From positions 1-37,041 of the forward strand of contig JAAYHY010000075.1 of assembly GCA_012735135.1 (NCBI GenBank): a DNA stretch of 37,041 nucleotides, read 5' to 3'. Both the position numbers and the translations under genes were made by a program. Below, one piece after another: positions 23,690 to 31,714 of the stretch; within the stretch, counting starts at the first letter, position 1, and each line of letters starts with the position of its first letter. The stretch is from Bacillota bacterium (lineage in GTDB: Bacteria; Bacillota; UBA4882; UBA10575). Under the pieces are notes generated by a model, which did not search any database, was not told the origin of the DNA, and saw nothing but the letters and a program-made list of their open reading frames with translations.

Positions 23690-25684
23690 ATGGACGTTTC
23701 TCAGTATCTTAATGTGTTTATGGGTGAATGTCAGGAACATTTACAGACTCTCAACCAGTCATTACTGGCGCTGGAACAGGAACCGAACAATATGGATATT
23801 TTGAATTCCATCTTCCGGGCTGCCCATACGTTAAAGGGCGCCTCTGCCACCATGGGGTTCAATAAAATGTCCAATGTTACGCATGCGCTGGAAGATGTTT
23901 TAAGTCTCCTTCGCCAGAACGAGTTACAGGTCTCCGCCGAACTGGTGAATGTTTTATTTGAGGCCCTCGACTTATTGGAAGTGCTCGCCCAAGGCATCGC
24001 TGAAGGCCGGGAAGAAGACGTGGAGATTGCCGGCGTCATTCAGAGTTTACAGAAGTTCAGCAGTAAAAACCAGGACCAGGAAGGTAAGGCCGAACCCGGA
24101 CCGCAAAAGGAACGCCGGAAAAACCTCCAGTTACGGTATTTGCCTGCGGAGATTGAACAGATTAAAAAAGCGGTCGAGGAAGGTCTCACCCTTAACCATC
24201 TCCATGTCTACTTGCAGGAAGAATGCCTTCTCAAAGGGGCCCGCGCTTTTATGATCTTACGGGAGTTGGAAGCTCACGGCGAGATCGTGCGGACGATCCC
24301 CACTTCCAAGGAACTGGAAGACGAGCATTTTGAGAATGATTTTATCATCGGGATCTTGAGTAAGAAACCCTTGGATTTTCTGGTGCGCTTTTTAGAAAAA
24401 ATGCTGGATGTGGCCAAAGTTGAGGGTGAAATTCTTAATCCCGAAACCCTTCTGGTGGAGCGGAGAGGGGTTGAGACGAAAACCAGCCCCGATCAGGACC
24501 ACCAAAAGACGAGTCTGGTCAAAGCTCCTTCCAATGTCTCCCCCACAGTCCGTGTGGATATCCGTAAGCTGGATGATTTAATGAATCTCGTGGGTGAACT
24601 GGTGATCACCCGGTCCCGTTTGGAGCAGTTGAGTTCGGAGAAGAAGGACCAGGTTTTGGCGGAAACCGTGGAACAGCTTTCCCGTTTGACCATGGATCTA
24701 CGGGATCAGGTACTGAAAACAAGGATGGTTCCGGTCGATCATGTTTTCTCCCGTTTCCCCCGTTTAGTGCGGGATTTAGCCAAAGAGACCGGGAAAGAAG
24801 TCCAGTTGCATATCTCCGGGGCGGAAACCGAGTTAGACCGGACAGTTATTGATGAGATTGCCGATCCGTTGGTTCATATCATCAGAAACAGTGTGGACCA
24901 TGGGATTGAAAAACCGGATGAACGGAAGGCCGCCGGGAAACCCGTGCCGGGGATTATTGAGCTCAACGCCTACCAGGCCGGTAATAACGTGATCATCGAA
25001 GTTACCGATGACGGCGCCGGCCTTAATCTGGAGAAAATTAAGGCCAAAGCCCTGGAACGGGGGATTGTCACCAACGAGGTCCTGGAGAACATGGCGGAGG
25101 AAGAGGTAATGAACTTGATCTTCCTGCCTGGGTTCTCCACTTCCCAGCAGGTGACGGATATTTCCGGCCGGGGTGTGGGGATGGACGTGGTGAAAACCAA
25201 GATCACTAATCTTGGTGGGATTGTTCAACTGCATAGCCAGGAAGGGGAAGGAACGAAGATCACGATTCGACTGCCTTTGACGTTGGCGATTATTCAAACC
25301 CTCATTGTTCAACTGGGGAACGACGTCTTTGCGATTCCATCAACCTTGATCGACCAAACGATCAGCGTCGACAAGAAGGATATAAAATTGCTGCGTAACC
25401 GGGAGGTTACCTTCCACCGGGGAGAAGTGCTCCCCTTAGTCCGGCTGCAGGAATTTTTGGAAGTAGCCGAAGCGAAAAATTCCATGCTGGATGAGTTGGA
25501 TGTGGTGGTGGTCAGCAACGGAGAACGCCGGGTTGGTTTTGTCGTCGATACGCTCCTGCGCCAGCAGGATGTGGTCATTAAGTCCCTGGGGACATACTTG
25601 GGGAATATCCCCGGAATTGCCGGGGCGACCATCTTAGGTAACGGGAAGATCGCTTTGATCTTAGACCTTCGTTCCGTAGCTTAA
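23690..25684 (+). CDS. cheA: Chemotaxis histidine kinase CheA
   Basis: CheA phosphorylates CheY in response to receptors. The 664-residue product has a P1 domain with the phospho-acceptor His46 in RAAHTLKGASATMGF. A middle region (about residues 145-290) is P2-like. P3 dimerisation is marked by KLDDLMNLVGELVITRSRLE. The P4 ATPase has HIIRNSVDHGIEKPDER, VTDDGAGL and DISGRGVGMDVV, and the CheW-like P5 ends the protein. ATG 23690 follows CAGGAGGTG; the frame is open upstream without a ribosome site. No kinase box looks damaged. Confidence 0.97.
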   Translation: MDVSQYLNVFMGECQEHLQTLNQSLLALEQEPNNMDILNSIFRAAHTLKGASATMGFNKMSNVTHALEDVLSLLRQNELQVSAELVNVLFEALDLLEVLAQGIAEGREEDVEIAGVIQSLQKFSSKNQDQEGKAEPGPQKERRKNLQLRYLPAEIEQIKKAVEEGLTLNHLHVYLQEECLLKGARAFMILRELEAHGEIVRTIPTSKELEDEHFENDFIIGILSKKPLDFLVRFLEKMLDVAKVEGEILNPETLLVERRGVETKTSPDQDHQKTSLVKAPSNVSPTVRVDIRKLDDLMNLVGELVITRSRLEQLSSEKKDQVLAETVEQLSRLTMDLRDQVLKTRMVPVDHVFSRFPRLVRDLAKETGKEVQLHISGAETELDRTVIDEIADPLVHIIRNSVDHGIEKPDERKAAGKPVPGIIELNAYQAGNNVIIEVTDDGAGLNLEKIKAKALERGIVTNEVLENMAEEEVMNLIFLPGFSTSQQVTDISGRGVGMDVVKTKITNLGGIVQLHSQEGEGTKITIRLPLTLAIIQTLIVQLGNDVFAIPSTLIDQTISVDKKDIKLLRNREVTFHRGEVLPLVRLQEFLEVAEAKNSMLDELDVVVVSNGERRVGFVVDTLLRQQDVVIKSLGTYLGNIPGIAGATILGNGKIALILDLRSVA

Positions 25685-25704
25685 TTAAGGAGGGGGAAGA
25701 TAAA

Positions 25705-26190
25705 ATGAAAGAAAAGAAAGAGAAGCAAGAGGAGACCACCCAGATTATCGTTTTTAAGCTCGGCGAAGAAGAGTTCGGGGTTAATATTTTACAGGTACGG
25801 GAGATCGAAAAACTGGACCAAGGGATTACCAGGGTGCCCCGGGCCCCTCATTTTGTTGAAGGGATTATCAATTTGCGCGGGGAGATTATTCCCATTGTTG
25901 ACCTTAGAGCCCGTTTTGGGTTAACCTTACCGGAATTAGGCTACAATTCCCGGGTGATCATTGTCGAAGTGGGTGAAGCCCTGGTGGGTATGCTGGTGGA
26001 TGCGGTGGAAGAAGTTTTACGGGTACCGGTTTCAGCGATCGAACCGGCGCCGGCAATTACCAAAGGGGTGGATTCATATTTTCTGTCTGGCGTGGCGAAG
26101 CTGGAAGACCGCTTAATAGTGTTGCTTAATTTAGAGCGCACACTCAGTCCGGAGGAGGAGAAAGAATTAAGCGAAGCGGAACTGGGGTGA
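25705..26190 (+). CDS. cheW: Chemotaxis coupling protein CheW
   Basis: CheW links CheA to chemoreceptors. The 161-residue product is one CheW domain with the marks IIVFKLGEEEFGVNILQVRE, EGIINLRGEIIPIVDLRARF and VGMLVDAVEEVLRVP. It begins with a Lys/Glu-rich N-terminus and ends with a short acidic tail. The start ATG follows AAGGAGGGGGAAG. It is placed between cheA and cheC as in Bacillus. Confidence 0.97.
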   Translation: MKEKKEKQEETTQIIVFKLGEEEFGVNILQVREIEKLDQGITRVPRAPHFVEGIINLRGEIIPIVDLRARFGLTLPELGYNSRVIIVEVGEALVGMLVDAVEEVLRVPVSAIEPAPAITKGVDSYFLSGVAKLEDRLIVLLNLERTLSPEEEKELSEAELG

Positions 26191-26196
26191 TGAGAA

Positions 26197-26844
26197 ATGA
26201 TCCATAATTTGACTCCTTTGCAACTTGATGCCATCCGTGAAGTGGGTAATATCGGAGCCGGCCATGCCGCCACTGTCCTTTCCCAGCTCTTAAACCAGAA
26301 AGTGTCGATGTCCGTTCCTGAGGTTAATATTCTACCATTGGCGGAAGCCTGTGATGTGGTGGGGGGGCCGGAACAACCGATGGTCGGTGTTTACTTACGG
26401 GTTTTTGGTGGAGCGCCCAGTAAGATTCTTTATCTTTTCCCGGAGGATAAAGCTCTTTTCCTGGCCGGATTACTCATTAATGACCAAGAAAAATGCCGCA
26501 ATCTTTTGGGAGAACTAGAAGTTTCAGCGCTGAAAGAGATTGGGAATATTCTCACCGGCGCCTACGTCTACGCCTTTTCCAATTTTACCGGAATTGATAT
26601 GTTATCGTCTGTACCGGCGCTGGCCTTTGATATGGTTGGTGCGATTATAAATACAGTCCTCGCCGATCTGGGGGAAATGGGCGATTATGCTTTAATTATT
26701 AAGACACAATTGTCGGCTTGCGATGAGAGTGTTGACGGTCATTTCTTTTTAGTCCCGGATCCCGGCTCTTTGGCTACGATCTTAGCAGCGTTGGGAGTGA
26801 AGGATGGATGTCAGAAACGATCCGGGTCGGAATGTCCCAATTAG
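26197..26844 (+). CDS. cheC: CheY-P phosphatase CheC
   Basis: CheC dephosphorylates CheY-P and binds CheD. The 215-residue product has both active centres of the family, REVGNIGAGHAATVLS and ALKEIGNILTGAYVYAF, each with E-x2-N. It has no SpoA domain, which separates it from FliY. The last 12 codons overlap cheD. It starts 6 nt after cheW. Confidence 0.95.
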   Translation: MIHNLTPLQLDAIREVGNIGAGHAATVLSQLLNQKVSMSVPEVNILPLAEACDVVGGPEQPMVGVYLRVFGGAPSKILYLFPEDKALFLAGLLINDQEKCRNLLGELEVSALKEIGNILTGAYVYAFSNFTGIDMLSSVPALAFDMVGAIINTVLADLGEMGDYALIIKTQLSACDESVDGHFFLVPDPGSLATILAALGVKDGCQKRSGSECPN

Positions 26845-27293
26845 TGGTCGCCGAAGCGCCGACGATCCTTGTCACTTTAGGATTGGGTTCCTGTGTCGCC
26901 GTTTGTATTTATGATTATCTTTTAAAGGTGGGCGGAATGGCCCATGTTATGCTTCCCGACAGTTCCCTCTCCAATGATGTTACGAACCGGGGAAAGTTCG
27001 CCGATACCGCCGTCGTCGATTTGGTTAGCGCCTTGCAAAAGAAGGGAACTGCAAAAGAAAGAATGGTGGTGAAGATTGCCGGCGGGGCCCAGATGTTTTC
27101 TTACCAAGGAATCGACAATCAAATCCAGATCGGAGTAAGAAATGTTAAGGCCGTGGAGGAAAATCTTGCCCGGTTAGGGTTGACTATCACCAGCCGTAGT
27201 GTCGGCGGAAATCTGGGCCGTTCTGTTTTTATGGATTTATCCACTGGTGATGTTAGAGTTAAGATGTTGAACTCCCCCGAAATCATTTTATAA
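26808..27293 (+). CDS. cheD: Chemoreceptor glutamine deamidase CheD
   Basis: CheD deamidates receptor glutamines and is regulated by CheC. The 161-residue protein has the catalytic Cys in LGLGSCVAVCIYD, the His in GGMAHVMLPDS and the Thr in KFADTAVVDLV. It starts with ATG inside the last 37 nt of cheC, an unusually long overlap for this operon. The overlap should help match the two partners. It is followed by sigD after 80 nt. Confidence 0.95.
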   Translation: MSETIRVGMSQLVVAEAPTILVTLGLGSCVAVCIYDYLLKVGGMAHVMLPDSSLSNDVTNRGKFADTAVVDLVSALQKKGTAKERMVVKIAGGAQMFSYQGIDNQIQIGVRNVKAVEENLARLGLTITSRSVGGNLGRSVFMDLSTGDVRVKMLNSPEIIL

Positions 27294-27294
27294 G
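27267..27294 (+). promoter_or_regulatory. Possible promoter in front of sigD
   Basis: TTGAAC (27267-27272), a 16-nt spacer and TATAAG (27289-27294) lie at the 3' end of cheD. This fits a sigma-A-type promoter. A separate promoter ahead of sigD is known in Bacillus subtilis, which makes it plausible. The boxes are imperfect. Confidence 0.3.
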
Positions 27295-27344
27295 AGGAAT
27301 TTTTATAGAGGATGTCGAAGAAGAAAACGATCCAATAAAGGAAG

Positions 27345-27373
27345 TATATACCTTAAAGGGGGAAGGGTATATA
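27345..27373 (+). promoter_or_regulatory. Hairpin enclosing the sigD ribosome-binding site
   Basis: TATATACC (27345-27352) is a perfect inverted repeat of GGTATATA (27366-27373). The second arm ends on the base before the sigD ATG. The 13-nt loop holds the purine-rich ribosome site (AAAGGGGGAAG). The stem is AT-rich and thus weak, so it could modulate sigD translation with temperature or ribosome traffic. Confidence 0.5.
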
Positions 27374-28159
27374 ATGATCACCAAAGGGCGGGAAGCGCAA
27401 CTGTGGAAAGATTACCGTCAGGGAGGTTCGGAGGCCGCCCGTGAGCAATTGATTGTGGGGTACTCTCCCCTTGTTAAATATGTGGCTGGTCGGGTGGCAA
27501 TTGGTCTCCCGCCTAATGTGGAGTTTGATGATTTGGTGAGTTACGGCATCTTTGGTTTGATTGATGCCATTGACAAGTTTGAGCCGGAACGAGGGATTAA
27601 ATTTGAAACATATGCGATCGCCCGGATTCGGGGGGCAATCATGGACGGTTTGCGCAATAACGACTGGGTGCCCCGTTCGGTAAGGCAGAAAGCGAAAGAT
27701 TTGGAAAAGGTCTGTACTGACCTGGAAAACCGGTTAGGAAGATACGCCACGGATCAGGAGATCAGCGCCTCCTTAAATGTTTCTCTGGAAGAATTTTACC
27801 GGTTACTGAATGAAGTTAGTTGTACCACTTTGAGTTCTTTGGATGAATTATGGTTGACGAAAAATCCCGAAGATGATAATGTCCGAGTTTTGGATTTGAT
27901 TGAAAACGAAGACAGCTCGGATCCGGAAAAATTAGTCGAGATCGAAGAGTTAAAAGCGGCACTGGCGAAAGCCATTGATGCCCTCTCCGAGCGGGAGAGA
28001 TTAGTGATCACCCTTTATTATTATGAAGGCTTGACTCTGAAAGAAATTGGCGAAACCCTGAATATTTCCGAATCCCGAGTTTCGCAGATCCATACAAAAG
28101 CAATCTTTCGCTTAAAGGGAAGGCTGACCCGCTGGCGTAGTGCGATTGGAGTTTTATAA
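27374..28159 (+). CDS. sigD: Flagellar/motility sigma factor SigD (FliA/WhiG family)
   Basis: This sigma-28-type factor directs late flagellar and chemotaxis genes. The 261-residue product has region 2 (IVGYSPLVKYVAGRVAIGLP, DDLVSYGIFGLIDAIDKF, YAIARIRGAIMDGLR), then region 3. Region 4 carries the helix-turn-helix LKEIGETLNISESRVSQIH. The WhiG/FliA-like NDWVPRSVRQKA block separates it from sporulation sigmas. It has its own likely ribosome-site hairpin. The sigma-D promoter at 173 suggests a positive loop. An anti-sigma gene (flgM) is not in this window. Confidence 0.95.
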   Translation: MITKGREAQLWKDYRQGGSEAAREQLIVGYSPLVKYVAGRVAIGLPPNVEFDDLVSYGIFGLIDAIDKFEPERGIKFETYAIARIRGAIMDGLRNNDWVPRSVRQKAKDLEKVCTDLENRLGRYATDQEISASLNVSLEEFYRLLNEVSCTTLSSLDELWLTKNPEDDNVRVLDLIENEDSSDPEKLVEIEELKAALAKAIDALSERERLVITLYYYEGLTLKEIGETLNISESRVSQIHTKAIFRLKGRLTRWRSAIGVL

Positions 28160-28175
28160 CGGAGGGGTGTTTTAG

Positions 28176-29549
28176 TTGGGTTTGGAACAAATTAAAGTTG
28201 ATGTAACCTCCGATCAAATGCAAGCTTATTTACAATTACAACCACCACCGGAGGGAACAGCTTGGCCTACCTATGAAGAAGTACTTGCGAAATTAAGAGA
28301 AGAAGGAGTCGTTTTTGGCCTTAAGGAGGAAGTAATCCGTCGTTTACTCGAAGAAAAATCATCGAAATTAACCTTGGTTGCGGAAGGACTCTACCCGATA
28401 AATGGCGAGGACGCCAGTCTGAAGTTTTTCTTTGAAACAAACCGCATCCGGCTGCTGCCGAAAGAGTTGGAGAACGGCCGGGTCGACCACCGGGAATTGT
28501 CTTTGGTCCAGAATGTGCAGAAAGGCCAAGCATTGGTCGAAAAGAAACCGGCGACGCCCGGTGTGGCCGGGAAAAATGTCCGGGGCGAAGAAGTGAAAGC
28601 CGTCCCCGGGAAGGACGTCAATATTATTCTGGGGAAGAATGTGGTCTGGGAGAAAAATCAGGTGATCGCTACTTGTGACGGAGAGCCTACCAAAACCGGG
28701 AACAAAGTCTCCGTCCAGGTAGTGCATGAGATCAGGGATAATGTAGGCTACCGGACCGGGAACATTGATTTTGTCGGTTCCGTCCACATCCGGGGCGATG
28801 TGGAGAACGGCTTTACCGTGAAAGCCGGCGGTGATGTTGTGATCACCGGTAATGTGGAGGGCGGCATCATTGAAGCCGAGGGTAACATCACCATTAACGG
28901 TGGGATTATCGGGCAGGATAAATCGAAGATTAAATGCAACGGTGATCTCTACGCCCGTTACATTGACCATGCCCAAGTCGATGTGGAAGGCGAAATTAGA
29001 GTCCGGGACGCAATTATGCACAGTGTGGTTAACTCGGGGCAGAAAATAATCTTGGGCACGAAAAAAGGCATGATTATGGGAGGCGTTGTCCGGGCGGCCG
29101 ATTTGATCGATGTCCAGTTCTTAGGTTCGAAAATGGGCACCCAGACCGAAGTGGAAGTGGGGATTAACCCCGGATTCCGCCGGGAGCTTAATGAGATTGA
29201 GAAAAGGTTGCCGGCCCTGGAGAAAGAATTGGATATGGTCGAAAAAGCGCTCAACATTCTGAACCGGCAGGAGGAACTCTCCCCAAAACGGGAAGAACAG
29301 AAGGCAAAATTGATCCGGACCTCCTTTGTGCTTAAGGCGGAGAAGCGGAAACTGGAAACACGCCGGGATGAGATCCTAACCCTGATCAACGAACGTCAGT
29401 TGGAACGGGGTTGTATTAAAGTGCGTCAGACAATTTATCCGGGGGTTAGGGTGATCATTGGGAAAGCTGTCCGGATCTTCAAGGACGATTTCAATTTTGC
29501 CATGTTGACATATAATGAAGGAGAAATTTCGATTCAACCATACCGCTAA
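28176..29549 (+). CDS. FapA family protein (DUF342)
   Basis: The 457-residue product has an N-terminal sugar-phosphate-protein-like part. A central right-handed beta-helix region follows (about residues 195-310), with repeats such as VHIRGDVENGFTVKAGGDVV and ITGNVEGGIIEAEGNITING. The C-terminal part holds a long coiled coil (about residues 325-410). This is the DUF342/FapA family; the Vibrio member links flagellar polarity to a PTS protein. TTG start after ACGGAGGGG. It lies between sigD and the swrB-like gene, as in many clostridia. Confidence 0.85.
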   Translation: MGLEQIKVDVTSDQMQAYLQLQPPPEGTAWPTYEEVLAKLREEGVVFGLKEEVIRRLLEEKSSKLTLVAEGLYPINGEDASLKFFFETNRIRLLPKELENGRVDHRELSLVQNVQKGQALVEKKPATPGVAGKNVRGEEVKAVPGKDVNIILGKNVVWEKNQVIATCDGEPTKTGNKVSVQVVHEIRDNVGYRTGNIDFVGSVHIRGDVENGFTVKAGGDVVITGNVEGGIIEAEGNITINGGIIGQDKSKIKCNGDLYARYIDHAQVDVEGEIRVRDAIMHSVVNSGQKIILGTKKGMIMGGVVRAADLIDVQFLGSKMGTQTEVEVGINPGFRRELNEIEKRLPALEKELDMVEKALNILNRQEELSPKREEQKAKLIRTSFVLKAEKRKLETRRDEILTLINERQLERGCIKVRQTIYPGVRVIIGKAVRIFKDDFNFAMLTYNEGEISIQPYR

Positions 29550-29562
29550 GGGGGGATAAAGG

Positions 29563-29883
29563 ATGATCGGACCCTTAGACACTCAAGTATTGGTCAATCG
29601 AACTTTAGAGGTACAAAGAATCCAAGGTAATGCCAACCAAATCAAGGAAGATGAGGACCAAAACCAGAAGGAGCGGCTGGATAACCAAATACGAACCGAA
29701 GCCCAAAGAGTGCAACGGAAAAGCGAAACGGTGCAAGGACGCATCCAGGAACAGGGGAAGCGTCGGGAAGAGCATCCCCCGCAAAACAGAGAAGGAAAAC
29801 CAAAAGTAATGGTGGCAAAAGAAAAAAGATCCAGAACCAATCCGAACGAATGGCGCGGACGTTTTATCGATCTTGAGCTCTAG
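29563..29883 (+). CDS. Small charged hypothetical protein of the fla operon
   Basis: The product has 106 residues and is rich in Gln, Arg, Glu, Lys and Asn, with a likely coiled or disordered middle. No signal or membrane segment is visible. Only its two ends look conserved-like: the opening GPLDTQVLVNRTLEVQRIQ and the closing WRGRFIDLEL. I recall short proteins of this kind after fapA in other clostridia, but I cannot name a function. A good AAGGGGGGATAAAGG ribosome site and its place in a tight operon argue that it is real. Confidence 0.7.
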   Translation: MIGPLDTQVLVNRTLEVQRIQGNANQIKEDEDQNQKERLDNQIRTEAQRVQRKSETVQGRIQEQGKRREEHPPQNREGKPKVMVAKEKRSRTNPNEWRGRFIDLEL

Positions 29884-29902
29884 CGAAAAGAGGGATTATT
29901 TC

Positions 29903-30433
29903 TTGCAAGGCTGGTACATCTTTATTCTCCTTGTCTTGCTCGTTTTTGGTTTTTGGGAGCGTAAAAAATACGGGCGAAAACTGTCTGAGCTAACTTCCCG
30001 TCTTACTCAGGTTGAAGAGTTGTTGTTAGAAGTCTGCGCCCTAGTTGAGGAAGGACAAACCGCCAATGAACCCTCTTCCCCTGCCGCCTTTGAAGAAAAG
30101 AAGGGTGAAGAAGGGGGAGAGGCAAATCGTGAAACCATAGCGCAGGCCCCGCCGTCCAGTGCTCCCGCTCAAGAGAAAAAAAGGGTGGCGCCGCCAGAAC
30201 AACCGCCGTCACCTCCTCCCCAAACAGGGTTGACGGAGCTACCAAATAAGGATGGCAAGAAGGATAAAAAGCTAAAGATCATCCGGGAAAACCTTCCCGA
30301 ATGGAATCAACAGATCATCGAATTATGGCAGCAAGGATTGCCCGTGCCGGAGATTGCTCGTCAAACCGGAAAAGGCCAAGGCGAAGTCCAATTAATTGTT
30401 GAACTTTATTGTAAAGAGAGACCGCAAAGCTAG
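29903..30433 (+). CDS. SwrB-like single-span membrane protein
   Basis: The product (about 176 residues) has an N-terminal membrane segment (WYIFILLVLLVFGFWERKK) and a short coiled coil (LTSRLTQVEELLLEV). A Pro/Glu/Ala-rich linker (about residues 50-120) leads to a C-terminal helix-turn-helix-like end (QIIELWQQGLPVPEIARQTG). The layout and terminal position match SwrB/YlxL, which in Bacillus subtilis supports export-gate maturation and flagellar activation. I chose TTG 29903 after AAAAGAGGG. TTG 29873 is in frame but lacks a ribosome site. Confidence 0.75.
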   Translation: MQGWYIFILLVLLVFGFWERKKYGRKLSELTSRLTQVEELLLEVCALVEEGQTANEPSSPAAFEEKKGEEGGEANRETIAQAPPSSAPAQEKKRVAPPEQPPSPPPQTGLTELPNKDGKKDKKLKIIRENLPEWNQQIIELWQQGLPVPEIARQTGKGQGEVQLIVELYCKERPQS

Positions 30434-30435
30434 GA

Positions 30436-30464
30436 GAGGAGACAAAGGTCTCTTCGTTTTATTT
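30436..30464 (+). terminator. Intrinsic terminator of the fla/che operon
   Basis: GAGGAGAC (30436-30443) pairs with GTCTCTTC (30448-30455) around AAAG, with one G-T pair, followed by GTTTTATTT. It starts 3 nt after the swrB-like stop codon. Confidence 0.85.
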
Positions 30465-30520
30465 CTCTCTCATGAAAAAACAGGATAAATATTTCAGATC
30501 AAGCAGGGAACTGATTAGCT

Positions 30521-30549
30521 TTGTGGAACATCTATTTTTTAGGTAATAC
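30521..30549 (+). promoter_or_regulatory. Possible ftsZ promoter
   Basis: TTGTGG (30521-30526), a 17-nt spacer and TAATAC (30544-30549) lie in the gap before ftsZ. The match to consensus is only partial. The -10 box overlaps the right arm of an 8-bp inverted repeat (30467-30474 and 30549-30556). Confidence 0.28.
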
Positions 30550-30592
30550 ATGAGAGCTGGCCTTAGGGCTTTGAATGAATAGGGGGAGCATT

Positions 30593-31648
30593 ATGCTTCA
30601 GTTTGAAGTAACAAATCAACAGTTTGCTTCGATCAAAGTTATCGGTGTTGGCGGTGGGGGAACGAATGCGGTGAACCGCATGATCGAAGCGGGTTTACAA
30701 GGGGTAGAATTTATCGCCATCAATACGGACGGACAAGCCCTGCTCCGCTCGAAAGCAGATGTTAGATTGCGAATTGGAGACCAATTAACCAAGGGATTAG
30801 GCGCCGGCGCCAACCCCGAGATTGGACGGCAGGCCGCGGAGGAAAGTAGGGAAGAGATCAAAAGCGTTCTGGAGAACGCGGATATGGTCTTCATCACGGC
30901 CGGGATGGGGGGAGGCACCGGAACCGGAGCGGCCCCGATCATCGCGCAGATGGCCAAAGAAGCCGGTGCTTTAACCGTCGGTGTGGTTACCAAACCTTTC
31001 AATTTTGAAGGGAAAGTCCGGATGGCCCAGGCGGAAGAGGGGGTTAAAGCCCTGGAGGAAAGGGTGGACACCTTAATCACCATCCCCAACGAACGGCTTT
31101 TTCAGATTGTCGATAAAAAGACCTCCTTCATTGAGGCCTTTAGATTTGCCGATGATGTGTTGCGCCAAGGGGTACAAGGGATCTCCGATTTGATTACCAT
31201 TACCGGCTTGATTAATGTGGATTTTGCCGACGTAAAAACGATTATGAATAATGCCGGTTCCGCCCTGATGGGGATCGGGGTAGCCCGGGGCGATAACAGA
31301 GCGGCGGAGGCGGCGAAAACAGCGGTTTCTTCCCCTCTTTTGGAAACTTCCATCGCCGGCGCCAAGGGGATTTTGCTTAACGTAACCGGCAGTTCCGATC
31401 TGGGCCTCTTTGAAATCAATGAAGCCGCCTCCATAATTACCGAGGCGGCCGATCCCGACGCCAATATAAATTTCGGGGCGGTGATCGATGATAAACAAGG
31501 GGACGAGATCCGGATCACCGTGATCGCCACCGGTTTCCGTCAGAAAAAGCAACGTTTGGGTTTGGAAGAGTTGGAATTAAAATCGCTGGTGGACGGTGAA
31601 GAGTTGGAGATACCTTCCTTCCTTTGGAAAAAAGGAAAACGCGGCTAG
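30593..31648 (+). CDS. ftsZ: Cell division protein FtsZ
   Basis: FtsZ is the tubulin-like GTPase of the division ring. The 351-residue product has [15 protein letters not shown], the tubulin signature GGGTGTG at about residues 106-112, and the T7 loop ([11 protein letters not shown]). The C-terminal peptide [14 protein letters not shown] is the docking tail for FtsA/ZipA/SepF-type partners. The linker between core and tail is only about 22 residues, shorter than usual. ATG 30593 follows AGGGGGAG; an upstream ATG (30575) lacks a site. No ftsA lies beside it; the fla/che operon does. Confidence 0.97.
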   Translation: MLQFEVTNQQFASIKVIGVGGGGTNAVNRMIEAGLQGVEFIAINTDGQALLRSKADVRLRIGDQLTKGLGAGANPEIGRQAAEESREEIKSVLENADMVFITAGMGGGTGTGAAPIIAQMAKEAGALTVGVVTKPFNFEGKVRMAQAEEGVKALEERVDTLITIPNERLFQIVDKKTSFIEAFRFADDVLRQGVQGISDLITITGLINVDFADVKTIMNNAGSALMGIGVARGDNRAAEAAKTAVSSPLLETSIAGAKGILLNVTGSSDLGLFEINEAASIITEAADPDANINFGAVIDDKQGDEIRITVIATGFRQKKQRLGLEELELKSLVDGEELEIPSFLWKKGKRG

Positions 31649-31685
31649 AACCGAACGTTTTTTGTTCAAATTAAAATATTTTAGC

Positions 31686-31714
31686 AAAATGGCCTGAACA
31701 GGCCATTTTGTGCT
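31686..31714 (+). terminator. Intrinsic terminator after ftsZ
   Basis: AAAATGGCCTG (31686-31696) pairs with CAGGCCATTTT (31699-31709), giving a stem with a tight loop. The T-rich end GTGCTTTA follows. The A-run on the 5' side means it could also work on the other strand. It lies 38 nt after the ftsZ stop. Confidence 0.75.

Noticed and set aside
27312-27338. Eight-codon leader peptide (MSKKKTIQ) before sigD
   Set aside because: The purine-rich bases sit too close to its ATG and such short frames arise by chance; nothing else supports it.
28368-29021. Minus-strand open frame (217 codons) opposite fapA
   Set aside because: It is the antisense of the beta-helix repeats of fapA; no independent signal was seen.
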